This document shows, piece after piece, positions 1 to 5,346 of a stretch of 5,417 nucleotides of DNA (its first letter is position 1; each line of letters starts with the position of its first letter). The DNA lies in the NCBI GenBank assembly GCA_900552055.1, contig URYI01000133.1, positions 1 to 5,417 on the forward strand. Reading direction: 5' to 3'. Under the pieces are notes generated by a model that was not told the DNA's origin, made no database searches, and saw only the letters and a program-made list of their open reading frames with translations. Made by a program: the position numbers and the translations under genes. The DNA is from an uncultured Eubacteriales bacterium (GTDB lineage: Bacteria; Bacillota; Clostridia; Christensenellales; QALW01).

Positions 1-55
1 CGTTCGGCCGGGCGCTGCGCCGCCCCCCAAAAAAACCTTTCGGAAAGCACGAACG
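1..55. repeat. GC-rich palindromic stretch at the left edge
   Basis: Seen: CGTTCG at 1-6 is complementary to CGAACG at 50-55, and inside them GGCG (11-14) pairs with CGCC (18-21) around a CTG loop, followed by six C residues. The composition contrasts sharply with the AT-rich stretch at 56-82. It resembles in style, but not in sequence, the GC-rich hairpin array at the right edge (5347-5417). It may be the end of a dispersed palindromic repeat that continues outside the window. No coding potential was recognised. Confidence 0.4.
29..47 (-). terminator. possible weak intrinsic terminator of the rhamnosidase gene
   Basis: Read on the minus strand, CTTT-CCG-AAAG (47 down to 37) is followed, after one G, by seven T residues (35 down to 29), about 36 bases after the rhamnosidase stop codon. 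The position and T-run fit an intrinsic terminator, but the stem is only four base pairs and AT-rich. The GC-rich palindrome just beyond (1-28) could help. This is a tentative call. Confidence 0.35.
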
Positions 56-82
56 TTTATAAAGTAAACACACTATAAAATT

Positions 83-2797
83 CTATTTTTCGGCCGTAAA
101 AATATATTCTCCTGAAGTCAAGCATAACCCTAAATCTTTTCCAAGTGCTTTTTCTTCTGTTATGCCTTCAGCCTGCTTTAATACTTTACCGCTCTCCTGT
201 ACCTTCATTTCCGCGCCGTTAGGAAGAATAACCTCCGCTGTGCACGAAGCAGGAACCTTTATTTTCAGCGTATAGCCTTTATCAGATTTTTCCCAGCCTG
301 ACGAAACTATGCCGTAAGGAGTATTGACTTCCCCTTCAGCCTTATTAAGGGAAGAAGGCATATACGGCCTTATCTTAATCTTCTTAAAGCCCGCTTCCGC
401 CGCGCTGATACCCGCCAGATATTTATAGAACCACGCTGTGACGCTGCCGTACATGGGATGCGAATGCGAATTCATCGCAAAGCCTGTGGCATATTCCCAT
501 CTTTCCCAGATGGTAGTAGCGCCCATAGAACGCATATATCCCCAGCTCGGATAGGTAGTCTGCTCCATAAGGCGCATGGCTATATCGCTGTAACCATATT
601 CAGACAGCACTTCAGGCAGGTATTTGGTTGCAATATTGCCGGTGGTGAGGTGATAATCCTCCTTTATAACATCAGCAGCTATATTATCCGCTACCTTCTG
701 GGCATATTCTTCAGGCACTATACCTAATTTAAGGGCAAACACATTGCAGCCCTGCGAGCCGGTCGCATAATTGGCAGTTTCCTTATTAAAGAAATGCTTG
801 TTCATGCTCTGGGCAACTGTCCTTGCCATTTGATTATAATATTCAGCATCCTCATTTTTCCCCAGGAGCCGGGCAAAGTATGCCATAAGCCGGCTGTTCA
901 TATAATTAAAGCCGCTGGAGAAGAAATAGCCGGGCGTTATATATGAAACGGGAGAACCTTTGCAGAAGGCCTTGGTATCCGGCCCTGCCCAGTCGCCGTA
1001 CAGGCTGTACGCTGATATTCCGTCATTGGAATTGCGCAGGAGATAATCCGTCCAGCCTTTCATGCCGCTGTAATTCTCTTCTATAGCGCGGGCGTCTCCG
1101 TAGTGCTCATATATTAAGTAAGGAACCAGCAAATAAGAGGATACCACTGCGTCGGCCGGCATATTGCCCCGGCGCATGGGCGCAGTATCTCCAATAGCTC
1201 CCGAAACAGGCTCCTGGGTATCAGTTATATCCCGCGCCCATTTCTTATAAAGCAGCTGCAAGTCCAGATTATATACGGCCCCTTCGCTGCGTGCAGTCAT
1301 ATCGTTGAGCCAGCCCTGCCGCTCTGCCCGCTGGGGGCAGTCGGTAGGTATGCCGTGCAGATTTCCTCTTTCTGTCCACATTATGGCTTCCTGCATCCAG
1401 TTGAGCATATCCGAATCTGAATTAAAGCTGCCTATATCCGCTACATCTGAACGCACCTGATAGCCCGTAAGGTCGCTTAAATCGGGTTCATAGGGCATAT
1501 TGCGCACTACGGCGAACCTGAAGCCGTGATAGGTAAAGCGGGGCATGAGCTCCTCATATTTTCCGCCCCCCCTAAGGAAGAAAATATCCGTCTGCATGGG
1601 GTAGGGGTAATTAGGCTCGGCTATGCGCAGATAGAGCATATTGGGCGTGCCGTCCTTATTAAGCAGCTCGGTATGCTCTATAGTTATCTTATGGCCCTTG
1701 CGCCCCTTGACCCTTAGTTTGCAGACGCCGGTAAAATTCTGGCCGAAATCAAAGACATAGTCATCACTTTTACCCAGCCGCTTAACCGAAACAGGCTTAA
1801 CCTCGCCTAAAACCCTTATAGGCTCCAAAGGCTGCGCCATAAGTTTGCCCGAAAGGGCGGGCAGCTCCATAGCCTGATAACATACCTTATAATAATCCTT
1901 AAAGTGTCCCTTAAGCCCGCTTAGCTTTTCAGGCTGGCTGAAGGAATACAAACCAAGGGGTTTTACAGCATACTTGTTTTCAAATTCATCTCCCGGCAGG
2001 TTCCATTCGGGCATTTCATAAAGAGGATTTACATATTCTCCCGCATAAAGCGCGGCAAGGGTTATCTCGCTCAGGCAGGCCAGCCAGGGACCAAACTCAG
2101 AGCAGATTGACTGCTCGCTGCCGTCCGCATAATTTATATACGCCTGGAACAAAAAGCGGCCGTGCCCCGCCCAGCCCCCGCTGAGACGCACCCCAAAGGC
2201 ATTGTAATTATCGGGGACAAGATATTCCGCAACATCGTATGTATTATAGTATACATGCTTATTATAATCTGAATTAGCCGGCTCCAGGACGTTCTGCGTC
2301 ACCCTTTTCCCGTTTATCCAAAGCTCGGCAAAGCCGCCGGCCGCCAGGTACACGCGGGCCTTAACTATATCCTTTTTTAACTGCACGCGCCGCCTGTACT
2401 GCACCACGCCGCCTGAAGCGATAGCCAGCCCTATATATTTTCCCTGCCAGAGGCTGTCCTCATAAAACGCTGTTTCAAACCGTGAAATCTCGCTTTTTAT
2501 AATATTATCTGTTTCATCTTGTATTTGTACGCTCCAAAAATATTCGCTGCGGCTCTTAAGGGAAATATTTGCGCAGTCGTGATAAAAAGCGCTGCTTTCT
2601 ATAAAGCCGGTATCTAAAATATCCGCTTTTTCCTCCCTTGCATTTTGAAGGCTTGAGCTTAAAATTATCCTATAAGCCTTTTGGCCCGCTCCTCTGCCTG
2701 AAAAGGCCGTCTGCCAGGATAAACGGGGAGCACGCGCATCAATACCCAAAGGCTCAATCAGATTTTCACATCTTAAATTAAAAATTCTTTCAATCAT
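83..2797 (-). CDS. alpha-L-rhamnosidase, glycoside hydrolase family 78 (GH78), cytoplasmic
   Basis: A 904-residue enzyme predicted to remove terminal alpha-L-rhamnose from glycosides or oligosaccharides by the inverting GH78 mechanism. The layout is typical of the family: an N-terminal fibronectin/Ig-like part beginning LRCENL..PLGID..PRLSW (about 1-110); the Bac_rhamnosid_N beta domain with AELWINGKRV (about 130-300); a concanavalin-like domain with DFGQN at 350-354 (about 320-430); the (alpha/alpha)6 barrel (about 445-790); and a C-terminal beta domain. The active-site segment DCPQRAERQGWLND is at 486-499. By analogy with Streptomyces avermitilis SaRha78A, E492 is the general acid, W496 and D499 line the sugar site, and E765 in TIWERW is the likely base; H780 in NSHSHPMYG is the conserved histidine. 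Ala491 stands where many homologues have Asp or Glu. There is no signal peptide or membrane segment, so it is probably cytoplasmic and acts on imported substrates. The ATG at 2797 is chosen because AGAAAGGA lies 12 bases upstream and the family N-terminus starts at once. The stop is TAG. It is divergent from the AraC-type gene at 3598, its likely regulator. Confidence 0.96.
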   Translation of the reverse strand: MIERIFNLRCENLIEPLGIDARAPRLSWQTAFSGRGAGQKAYRIILSSSLQNAREEKADILDTGFIESSAFYHDCANISLKSRSEYFWSVQIQDETDNIIKSEISRFETAFYEDSLWQGKYIGLAIASGGVVQYRRRVQLKKDIVKARVYLAAGGFAELWINGKRVTQNVLEPANSDYNKHVYYNTYDVAEYLVPDNYNAFGVRLSGGWAGHGRFLFQAYINYADGSEQSICSEFGPWLACLSEITLAALYAGEYVNPLYEMPEWNLPGDEFENKYAVKPLGLYSFSQPEKLSGLKGHFKDYYKVCYQAMELPALSGKLMAQPLEPIRVLGEVKPVSVKRLGKSDDYVFDFGQNFTGVCKLRVKGRKGHKITIEHTELLNKDGTPNMLYLRIAEPNYPYPMQTDIFFLRGGGKYEELMPRFTYHGFRFAVVRNMPYEPDLSDLTGYQVRSDVADIGSFNSDSDMLNWMQEAIMWTERGNLHGIPTDCPQRAERQGWLNDMTARSEGAVYNLDLQLLYKKWARDITDTQEPVSGAIGDTAPMRRGNMPADAVVSSYLLVPYLIYEHYGDARAIEENYSGMKGWTDYLLRNSNDGISAYSLYGDWAGPDTKAFCKGSPVSYITPGYFFSSGFNYMNSRLMAYFARLLGKNEDAEYYNQMARTVAQSMNKHFFNKETANYATGSQGCNVFALKLGIVPEEYAQKVADNIAADVIKEDYHLTTGNIATKYLPEVLSEYGYSDIAMRLMEQTTYPSWGYMRSMGATTIWERWEYATGFAMNSHSHPMYGSVTAWFYKYLAGISAAEAGFKKIKIRPYMPSSLNKAEGEVNTPYGIVSSGWEKSDKGYTLKIKVPASCTAEVILPNGAEMKVQESGKVLKQAEGITEEKALGKDLGLCLTSGEYIFTAEK

Positions 2798-2803
2798 ATT
2801 GTG

Positions 2804-2818
2804 CAGAAATCCTTTCTG
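2804..2818 (-). promoter_or_regulatory. Shine-Dalgarno hairpin of the rhamnosidase gene
   Basis: On the minus-strand transcript, CAGAAA (2818-2813) and TTTCTG (2809-2804) form a perfect six-base-pair stem closed by a GGA triloop (2812-2810). The ribosome binding site AGAAAGGA uses this loop plus part of the 5' arm, and lies 12 bases before the ATG. The stem is seen directly; any effect on translation is inference. Two other genes in the window show the same arrangement. Confidence 0.55.
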
Positions 2819-2838
2819 AAAATAGAATTTAAAGCAAT

Positions 2839-3444
2839 ATTTTTAAAAAGCGCAGACCCTCAGCCTACAAGGAACCTCACGCCTAAAAACGGGATAATTG
2901 CTTAATTTCCGGCGTTATCCTCCATCGGCATACTCCCGGTACGCTTTTTTCGTCCGCCTTGAAAATGAAGGATTTTCCTCCGTTTGAGGCCGCAGAGCAA
3001 GAAAGCATAAAATTTCCGTCATGCAAGGCGCAGAAACGACATGTACCTTGGTATACATGGAACAAGAGCAACGCGGCAGGACGCAGATTTTATTCATTCT
3101 GACCGTGCACCACTTTGCAAACCGAGGGTACGCACAAACAATACAATTCAGAGTACAGTACGCCGCATAGGGGTAATTTTTCGTTTTGCTGCGCTGCTAT
3201 CCTCAAAATACGCCCGGTTTTTCTGCATCCTGCCGTCCTGCGAAGGCAAAAAATTTTTCTCCTCTCGGAGATTTTTGCTTAAATACCCGCTGCCGGCAGT
3301 AAAATACGCGCATAAAGTCATGCTGAGTATTCAAAGAACCGCGCTGCAAAGCAGACTTAACAGACAAATATGCGAAACGCATTGTACTTTGGTTGTATTG
3401 TCCAAGCGGGTGCGTTTAATAAAAAACGCCCAAATTTTTAAAAA
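2839..3444. repeat. non-coding, repeat-built intergenic block, possible inserted or degenerate element
   Basis: This block fills most of the 800-base gap between the divergent genes. It is bracketed by two identical 11-bp copies of ATTTTTAAAAA (2839-2849 and 3434-3444). Between them I found no gene: the open frames present have no convincing ribosome binding site, are rich in Cys, Arg and Lys, poor in acidic residues, and match no family I know. It contains related modules in both orientations (near 3033-3060, 3131-3169 and 3369-3414), a 10-bp palindrome CTGCCGGCAG (3290-3299), and a bulged hairpin at 3246-3278 (TCTCC/GGAGA inside GCAAAAA/TTTTTGC). Internal repeats and lack of coding suggest a dispersed intergenic repeat or a decayed element. 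The flanking repeats could be a target duplication or chance in AT-rich DNA. No transposase is present. Confidence 0.45.
3131..3414. repeat. imperfect inverted repeat pair with arms at 3131-3169 and 3369-3414
   Basis: The left arm, read on the plus strand, holds in order CGCAC, ACAATACAA (3138-3146), AGTACA (3152-3157) and GCATA (3165-3169). The reverse complement of 3369-3414 holds the same four blocks in the same order: CGCAC, ACAATACAA (3401-3393), AGTACA (3388-3383) and GCATA (3373-3369), with small insertions between blocks. A third, weaker copy near 3033-3060 has the orientation of the right arm (GAAACG, CAT, GTAC, TTGGT). The block order makes chance unlikely. The function is unknown. 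Confidence 0.55.
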
Positions 3445-3450
3445 TTATTG

Positions 3451-3479
3451 TTGATATTATATCTCAAAATGAGTATAAT
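3451..3479 (+). promoter_or_regulatory. sigma-70-type promoter for the AraC-family gene
   Basis: A -35 box TTGATA (3451-3456, five of six consensus bases) and a perfect -10 box TATAAT (3474-3479) are separated by 17 bases, the ideal spacing. A 14-bp A/T palindrome (3433-3446) immediately upstream looks like an UP element. The start site would be near 3486, giving a leader of roughly 110 bases before the ATG at 3598. This is the strongest promoter recognised in the window. Confidence 0.85.
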
Positions 3480-3481
3480 AT
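3454..3481. promoter_or_regulatory. operator-like dyad spanning the -35 to -10 region
   Basis: ATATTATA (3454-3461), an unpaired T, and CTCA (3463-3466) are mirrored by TGAG (3470-3473) and TATAATAT (3474-3481) across an AAA centre, giving twelve matched pairs with one extra base. The dyad covers the spacer and -10 box and reaches into the -35 box, an ideal place for a repressor or an autoregulator. Because it lies upstream of the expected start site it would act as DNA rather than RNA. AraC proteins more often bind direct repeats, so the binding protein is uncertain. Confidence 0.5.
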
Positions 3482-3578
3482 AAATGTATTATCCTAACAT
3501 AAACAAGCACAATACTAATATACTTCGCTGAACTATCTTAATTTTGTACTTATGCTTTTAGCTGTGCGCGGTTTGTTA

Positions 3579-3592
3579 AAGACGGAGGTCTT
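3579..3592 (+). promoter_or_regulatory. Shine-Dalgarno hairpin of the AraC-family gene
   Basis: AAGAC (3579-3583) and GTCTT (3588-3592) form a perfect five-base-pair stem with loop GGAG (3584-3587). The ribosome binding site GGAGG (3584-3588) therefore sits in the apical loop plus the first paired base, nine bases before the ATG. The pairing is seen directly. Whether it exposes or limits the site in the cell is inference. Confidence 0.55.
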
Positions 3593-3597
3593 GGATT

Positions 3598-4434
3598 ATG
3601 AAAGACAATATTGTTTTCAGCCAGCAATTAGAAAATATCCAGCTGGAATACCTGACGGGGGATTTCGCAAGGTGCTGGCGCAGCTGGGGAAGCACTAACA
3701 TAACCCCCAGCTATAATAAGTTTTATTACATAATGGGCGGCGAATGCTACATAAAAATTGACGACTGCGAATATACTGCTAAAAAGGGACAGCTGTTTCT
3801 CCTGCCCTGCAACAGCACGCAGACTTATCATCACATTTCAGACAACTGTATCTCAAAATATTGGTTGCATTTTACCACCATGTGCAATAACAAGGATCTA
3901 TTAGAGCAGATTACCCTGCCCCATTACATTGACGTAAAAGACCCTGATTATGTGGCCGATTTATTCAAATCCATAATTACCAACAATCATCTATCCCTGC
4001 ACGAGATTCTCCGGCGCAAGGCTTATATATTGCAGCTGCTGGCCTATTATACCGAAAATTCCAGCATAACGCGCAAGAATATCTTTAAGGACACTAAGCT
4101 GAGCAGCATACTTACATATATAGAGGAGAATTTGAGCAAGGATATAACAGTAAGCGAGCTTTGTAGCATATTCCATCTGCACCCAAACTATTTTATACGC
4201 TATTTTAAAGAAAAGACGGGATACCCGCCTATAGAATTTATCAATAATCTGCGTATAAACCGTGCGAAAAAAATGCTTCAGACTCAGAACGACCCTGTGC
4301 AGGTCATCGCCTACAGCGTTGGCTTTGAAAGCTCCAACTATTTTTCGCGGCTGTTTAAAAGAAAGACGGGCTTTTCTCCCAGCGAGTACCGTTACATAGC
4401 CAAAGCCCGGCCGGACAGCTATGATTTTGAATAA
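3598..4434 (+). CDS. AraC/XylS-family transcriptional regulator with N-terminal cupin domain
   Basis: A 278-residue regulator of the usual length for the cupin-AraC group. Residues about 20-140 look like the sugar-sensing AraC-type cupin barrel, with a FYYIMGGECYIKIDD strand pair, a KKGQLFLLPC turn and a KYWLHFTT strand. Residues 168-265 are the double helix-turn-helix DNA-binding domain: the first HTH is around 182-211 (ITVSELCSIFHLHPNYFIRYFKEKTGYPP) and the second carries the AraC family signature at 238-265 (A-YSVGFESSNYFSRLFKRKTGFSPSEYR). The ATG is supported by GGAGG nine bases upstream. It is divergent from the GH78 gene, so the simplest role is activation of that gene in response to rhamnose or a rhamnosyl sugar; the ligand cannot be read from the sequence. 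Transcription probably starts near 3486 from a strong promoter covered by a dyad. There is no clear terminator before the small gene at 4540, so co-transcription is likely. Confidence 0.96.
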   Translation: MKDNIVFSQQLENIQLEYLTGDFARCWRSWGSTNITPSYNKFYYIMGGECYIKIDDCEYTAKKGQLFLLPCNSTQTYHHISDNCISKYWLHFTTMCNNKDLLEQITLPHYIDVKDPDYVADLFKSIITNNHLSLHEILRRKAYILQLLAYYTENSSITRKNIFKDTKLSSILTYIEENLSKDITVSELCSIFHLHPNYFIRYFKEKTGYPPIEFINNLRINRAKKMLQTQNDPVQVIAYSVGFESSNYFSRLFKRKTGFSPSEYRYIAKARPDSYDFE

Positions 4435-4525
4435 AGCGGCGCCGGGGCTGATGAATTCAATTATACAAAAAATCAGACATTGGAGAAAAACAAAATAAAA
4501 AGCAGGACGAGGCAGCAAAAAAATG

Positions 4526-4538
4526 TTTGAGGTGCAAA
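4526..4538 (+). promoter_or_regulatory. Shine-Dalgarno hairpin of the small RHH-like gene
   Basis: TTTG (4526-4529) pairs with CAAA (4535-4538) around the loop AGGTG (4530-4534). The ribosome binding site GAGG (4529-4532) lies mostly in the loop, seven bases before the ATG. This is the weakest of the three such hairpins here, with a four-base-pair AT-rich stem, and alone would not merit notice. Confidence 0.4.
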
Positions 4539-4539
4539 A

Positions 4540-4743
4540 ATGGGCAGAAGCGAAGCGCTAAAAGAGGCACAAAAGAGATATGCGCAAAAATTAAGAAAAA
4601 GCGGCAAGGTTCCCTTAAAAAACTACAGTCTAAAACTGCATAAAACGCATGACGCAGACATTATAGACTTTATAGACGGATTGGAAAATAAGAGCGGATT
4701 TATTAAAGAGCTGATACGGGCCAGTATGCATAAGCGCAGTTAA
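4540..4743 (+). CDS. small basic protein, probable ribbon-helix-helix (RHH) DNA-binding protein
   Basis: A 67-residue protein. Residues 3-27 are rich in Lys and Arg (KEAQKRYAQKLRKSGK), residues 28-35 (NYSLKLHK) look like a DNA-contacting beta strand, 38-48 (DADIIDFIDGL) a first helix, then an NKSG turn (50-53) and a second helix FIKELIRASM (54-63). Strand, helix, turn with K-S-G, and helix is the order seen in MetJ/Arc-type RHH dimers, and similar small proteins are common in Bacillota, often on mobile elements (family recollection, not searched). The ATG is supported by GAGG seven bases upstream. It follows the AraC-type gene by 105 bases with no terminator recognised between them, so it is probably in the same operon. 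Its stop codon is inside an intrinsic terminator. It could be an autoregulator, a lone antitoxin-like protein or a plasmid/phage-type regulator; no toxin gene lies beside it. Confidence 0.8.
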   Translation: MGRSEALKEAQKRYAQKLRKSGKVPLKNYSLKLHKTHDADIIDFIDGLENKSGFIKELIRASMHKRS

Positions 4744-4758
4744 AAAGCTGCGTTTTTT
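4735..4758 (+). terminator. intrinsic terminator overlapping the stop codon of the RHH-like gene
   Basis: CGCAGTT (4735-4741) pairs with AGCTGCG (4746-4752; one G-T pair) around an AAAA loop, followed by TTTTTT (4753-4758). The last two sense codons and the first base of the TAA stop form the 5' arm. This should end the regulator/RHH transcript. Confidence 0.75.
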
Positions 4759-5007
4759 ATAAAGTTCTCTAATCAAGGTAAGCTTGCCGGGCTTGCGCTT
4801 TTGCGGTGTCAGCGCTTTTAGTATATTTATTTTGTTTTATATATACCGGCGCTGTTCGCATATTATGCAAGAAAATGAAACCTGTACTTTAAACTTTGCT
4901 GCTTCACCCCTGCAAAAACTATCCCTCCCGCCTTTTGCATTATTATTCAGTCAGCGTACGTTCTTTTGTCCGCTTAAGACTGTCAATAAGGTTGATATTT
5001 AATTTTT
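4759..5007. other. intergenic region with no recognised gene
   Basis: T-rich, low-complexity DNA between two terminators. An open frame from a TTG at 4784 to 5002 has a weak AAGG upstream, but its product (Phe, Leu and Cys-rich, few charged residues, one short hydrophobic run) looks like a chance translation. A 20-base stretch at 4956-4975 resembles segments at 2939-2960 and 5216-5234 (GTACG, T-run, GTNCGC). No promoter or RNA gene was recognised. Confidence 0.5.
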
Positions 5008-5035
5008 TGCGGCAATCTGCCGCATTTTGTTTTTT
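5008..5035 (+). terminator. strong intrinsic terminator
   Basis: A perfect stem TGCGGCA (5008-5014) / TGCCGCA (5018-5024) with loop ATC is followed by TTTTG and six T residues. On the opposite strand the tail would be A-rich, so it works for plus-strand transcription only. No gene ends close upstream, so it may be a backup for the regulator/RHH transcript or end an unrecognised small transcript. Confidence 0.8.
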
Positions 5036-5169
5036 CTCTGACAGGGGACAGCTGGAAAACTCATTATAAATGAAAAACCGCTTATAAAGTTTTTTTAAGG
5101 GTAATTGAGTAAATGGGGTGGTATTGGGATGATAGAGTTAAGTCCGAAAATCTTTGATTTCCGGATAAA
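5036..5169. other. short region between terminators with no convincing gene
   Basis: Two TATAAA boxes (5065-5070 and 5083-5088) occur, but neither has a -35 box at good spacing; TGACA at 5039-5043 is about 21 bases from the first. A 40-codon frame from an ATG at 5129 has GGGGTGG eight bases upstream, but it runs through the strong terminator at 5212-5239 and is not accepted as a gene. The stretch could hold a small RNA ended by that terminator. Confidence 0.3.
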
Positions 5170-5201
5170 CCGCTTTTTGGTCAAAAAAGAGCCGGCTTTT
5201 T
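5170..5201 (+). terminator. possible terminator-like hairpin
   Basis: CCGCTTTTT (5170-5178) can pair with AAAGAGCCGG (5186-5195) with one bulged C and one G-T pair, followed by CTTTTT (5196-5201). It is weaker and less regular than the terminator that begins 11 bases later. The two may act in tandem. Confidence 0.35.
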
Positions 5202-5211
5202 GGATATATTC

Positions 5212-5239
5212 AAGCGTACGTTTTTCGTACGCTTTTTTT
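5212..5239 (+). terminator. strong intrinsic terminator
   Basis: A perfect nine-base-pair stem AAGCGTACG (5212-5220) / CGTACGCTT (5226-5234), loop TTTTT, is followed by T residues to 5239. The opposite strand lacks a T-run, so it terminates plus-strand transcription. No protein gene is recognised immediately upstream, which suggests a short transcript between 5036 and here, or read-through control. Confidence 0.85.
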
Positions 5240-5346
5240 ATATACCTTTAAGCAGGTGAATTTTTACAGGGCTGGGGCTTTGTTTTTTGTTGTATATTAC
5301 AGGGGCTGAGCTTTCCTTTCTCATCAAAATAAAAAAGCTAATGGGG

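Noticed and set aside
2826..2880. Candidate rhamnosidase promoter TTGTAG/17/TTTAAA on the minus strand
   Set aside because: Only three of six and four of six consensus bases match, which is within chance for AT-rich DNA.
2883..3097. Two overlapping minus-strand open frames of about 60 codons
   Set aside because: They overlap each other in different frames, have no clear ribosome binding sites, and translate repeat-like DNA without family resemblance.
3041..3454. 137-codon open frame on the plus strand in the divergent intergenic region
   Set aside because: No good ribosome binding site, a Cys/Arg/Lys-rich product with very few acidic residues and no recognisable fold, and it lies across the repeat-built non-coding block and into the promoter of the next gene.
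3456..3484. Mirror-image promoter on the minus strand (TTTATA/17/TATAAT) that could drive the rhamnosidase gene
   Set aside because: The match follows automatically from the dyad, the -35 box is poor, and the transcript would need a leader of about 650 bases. Kept only as a remark in the dyad finding.
4784..5002. 72-codon frame with a TTG start and a terminator shortly after its stop
   Set aside because: The AAGG site is weak and the product is Phe/Leu/Cys-rich with little charge, typical of chance translation of T-rich DNA. The inner ATG at 4865 has no ribosome binding site.
5114..5122. GGGGTGGTA resembling the T-box antiterminator core, with a terminator downstream
   Set aside because: The conserved ACCGCG part is absent, only about 80 bases separate it from the preceding terminator so there is no room for stem I and the specifier, and no synthetase or amino-acid gene follows in the window.
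5129..5251. 40-codon frame with GGGGTGG upstream
   Set aside because: It reads straight through the strong intrinsic terminator at 5212-5239, so a normal transcript would lack its 3' end and stop codon. The product resembles no family I know.
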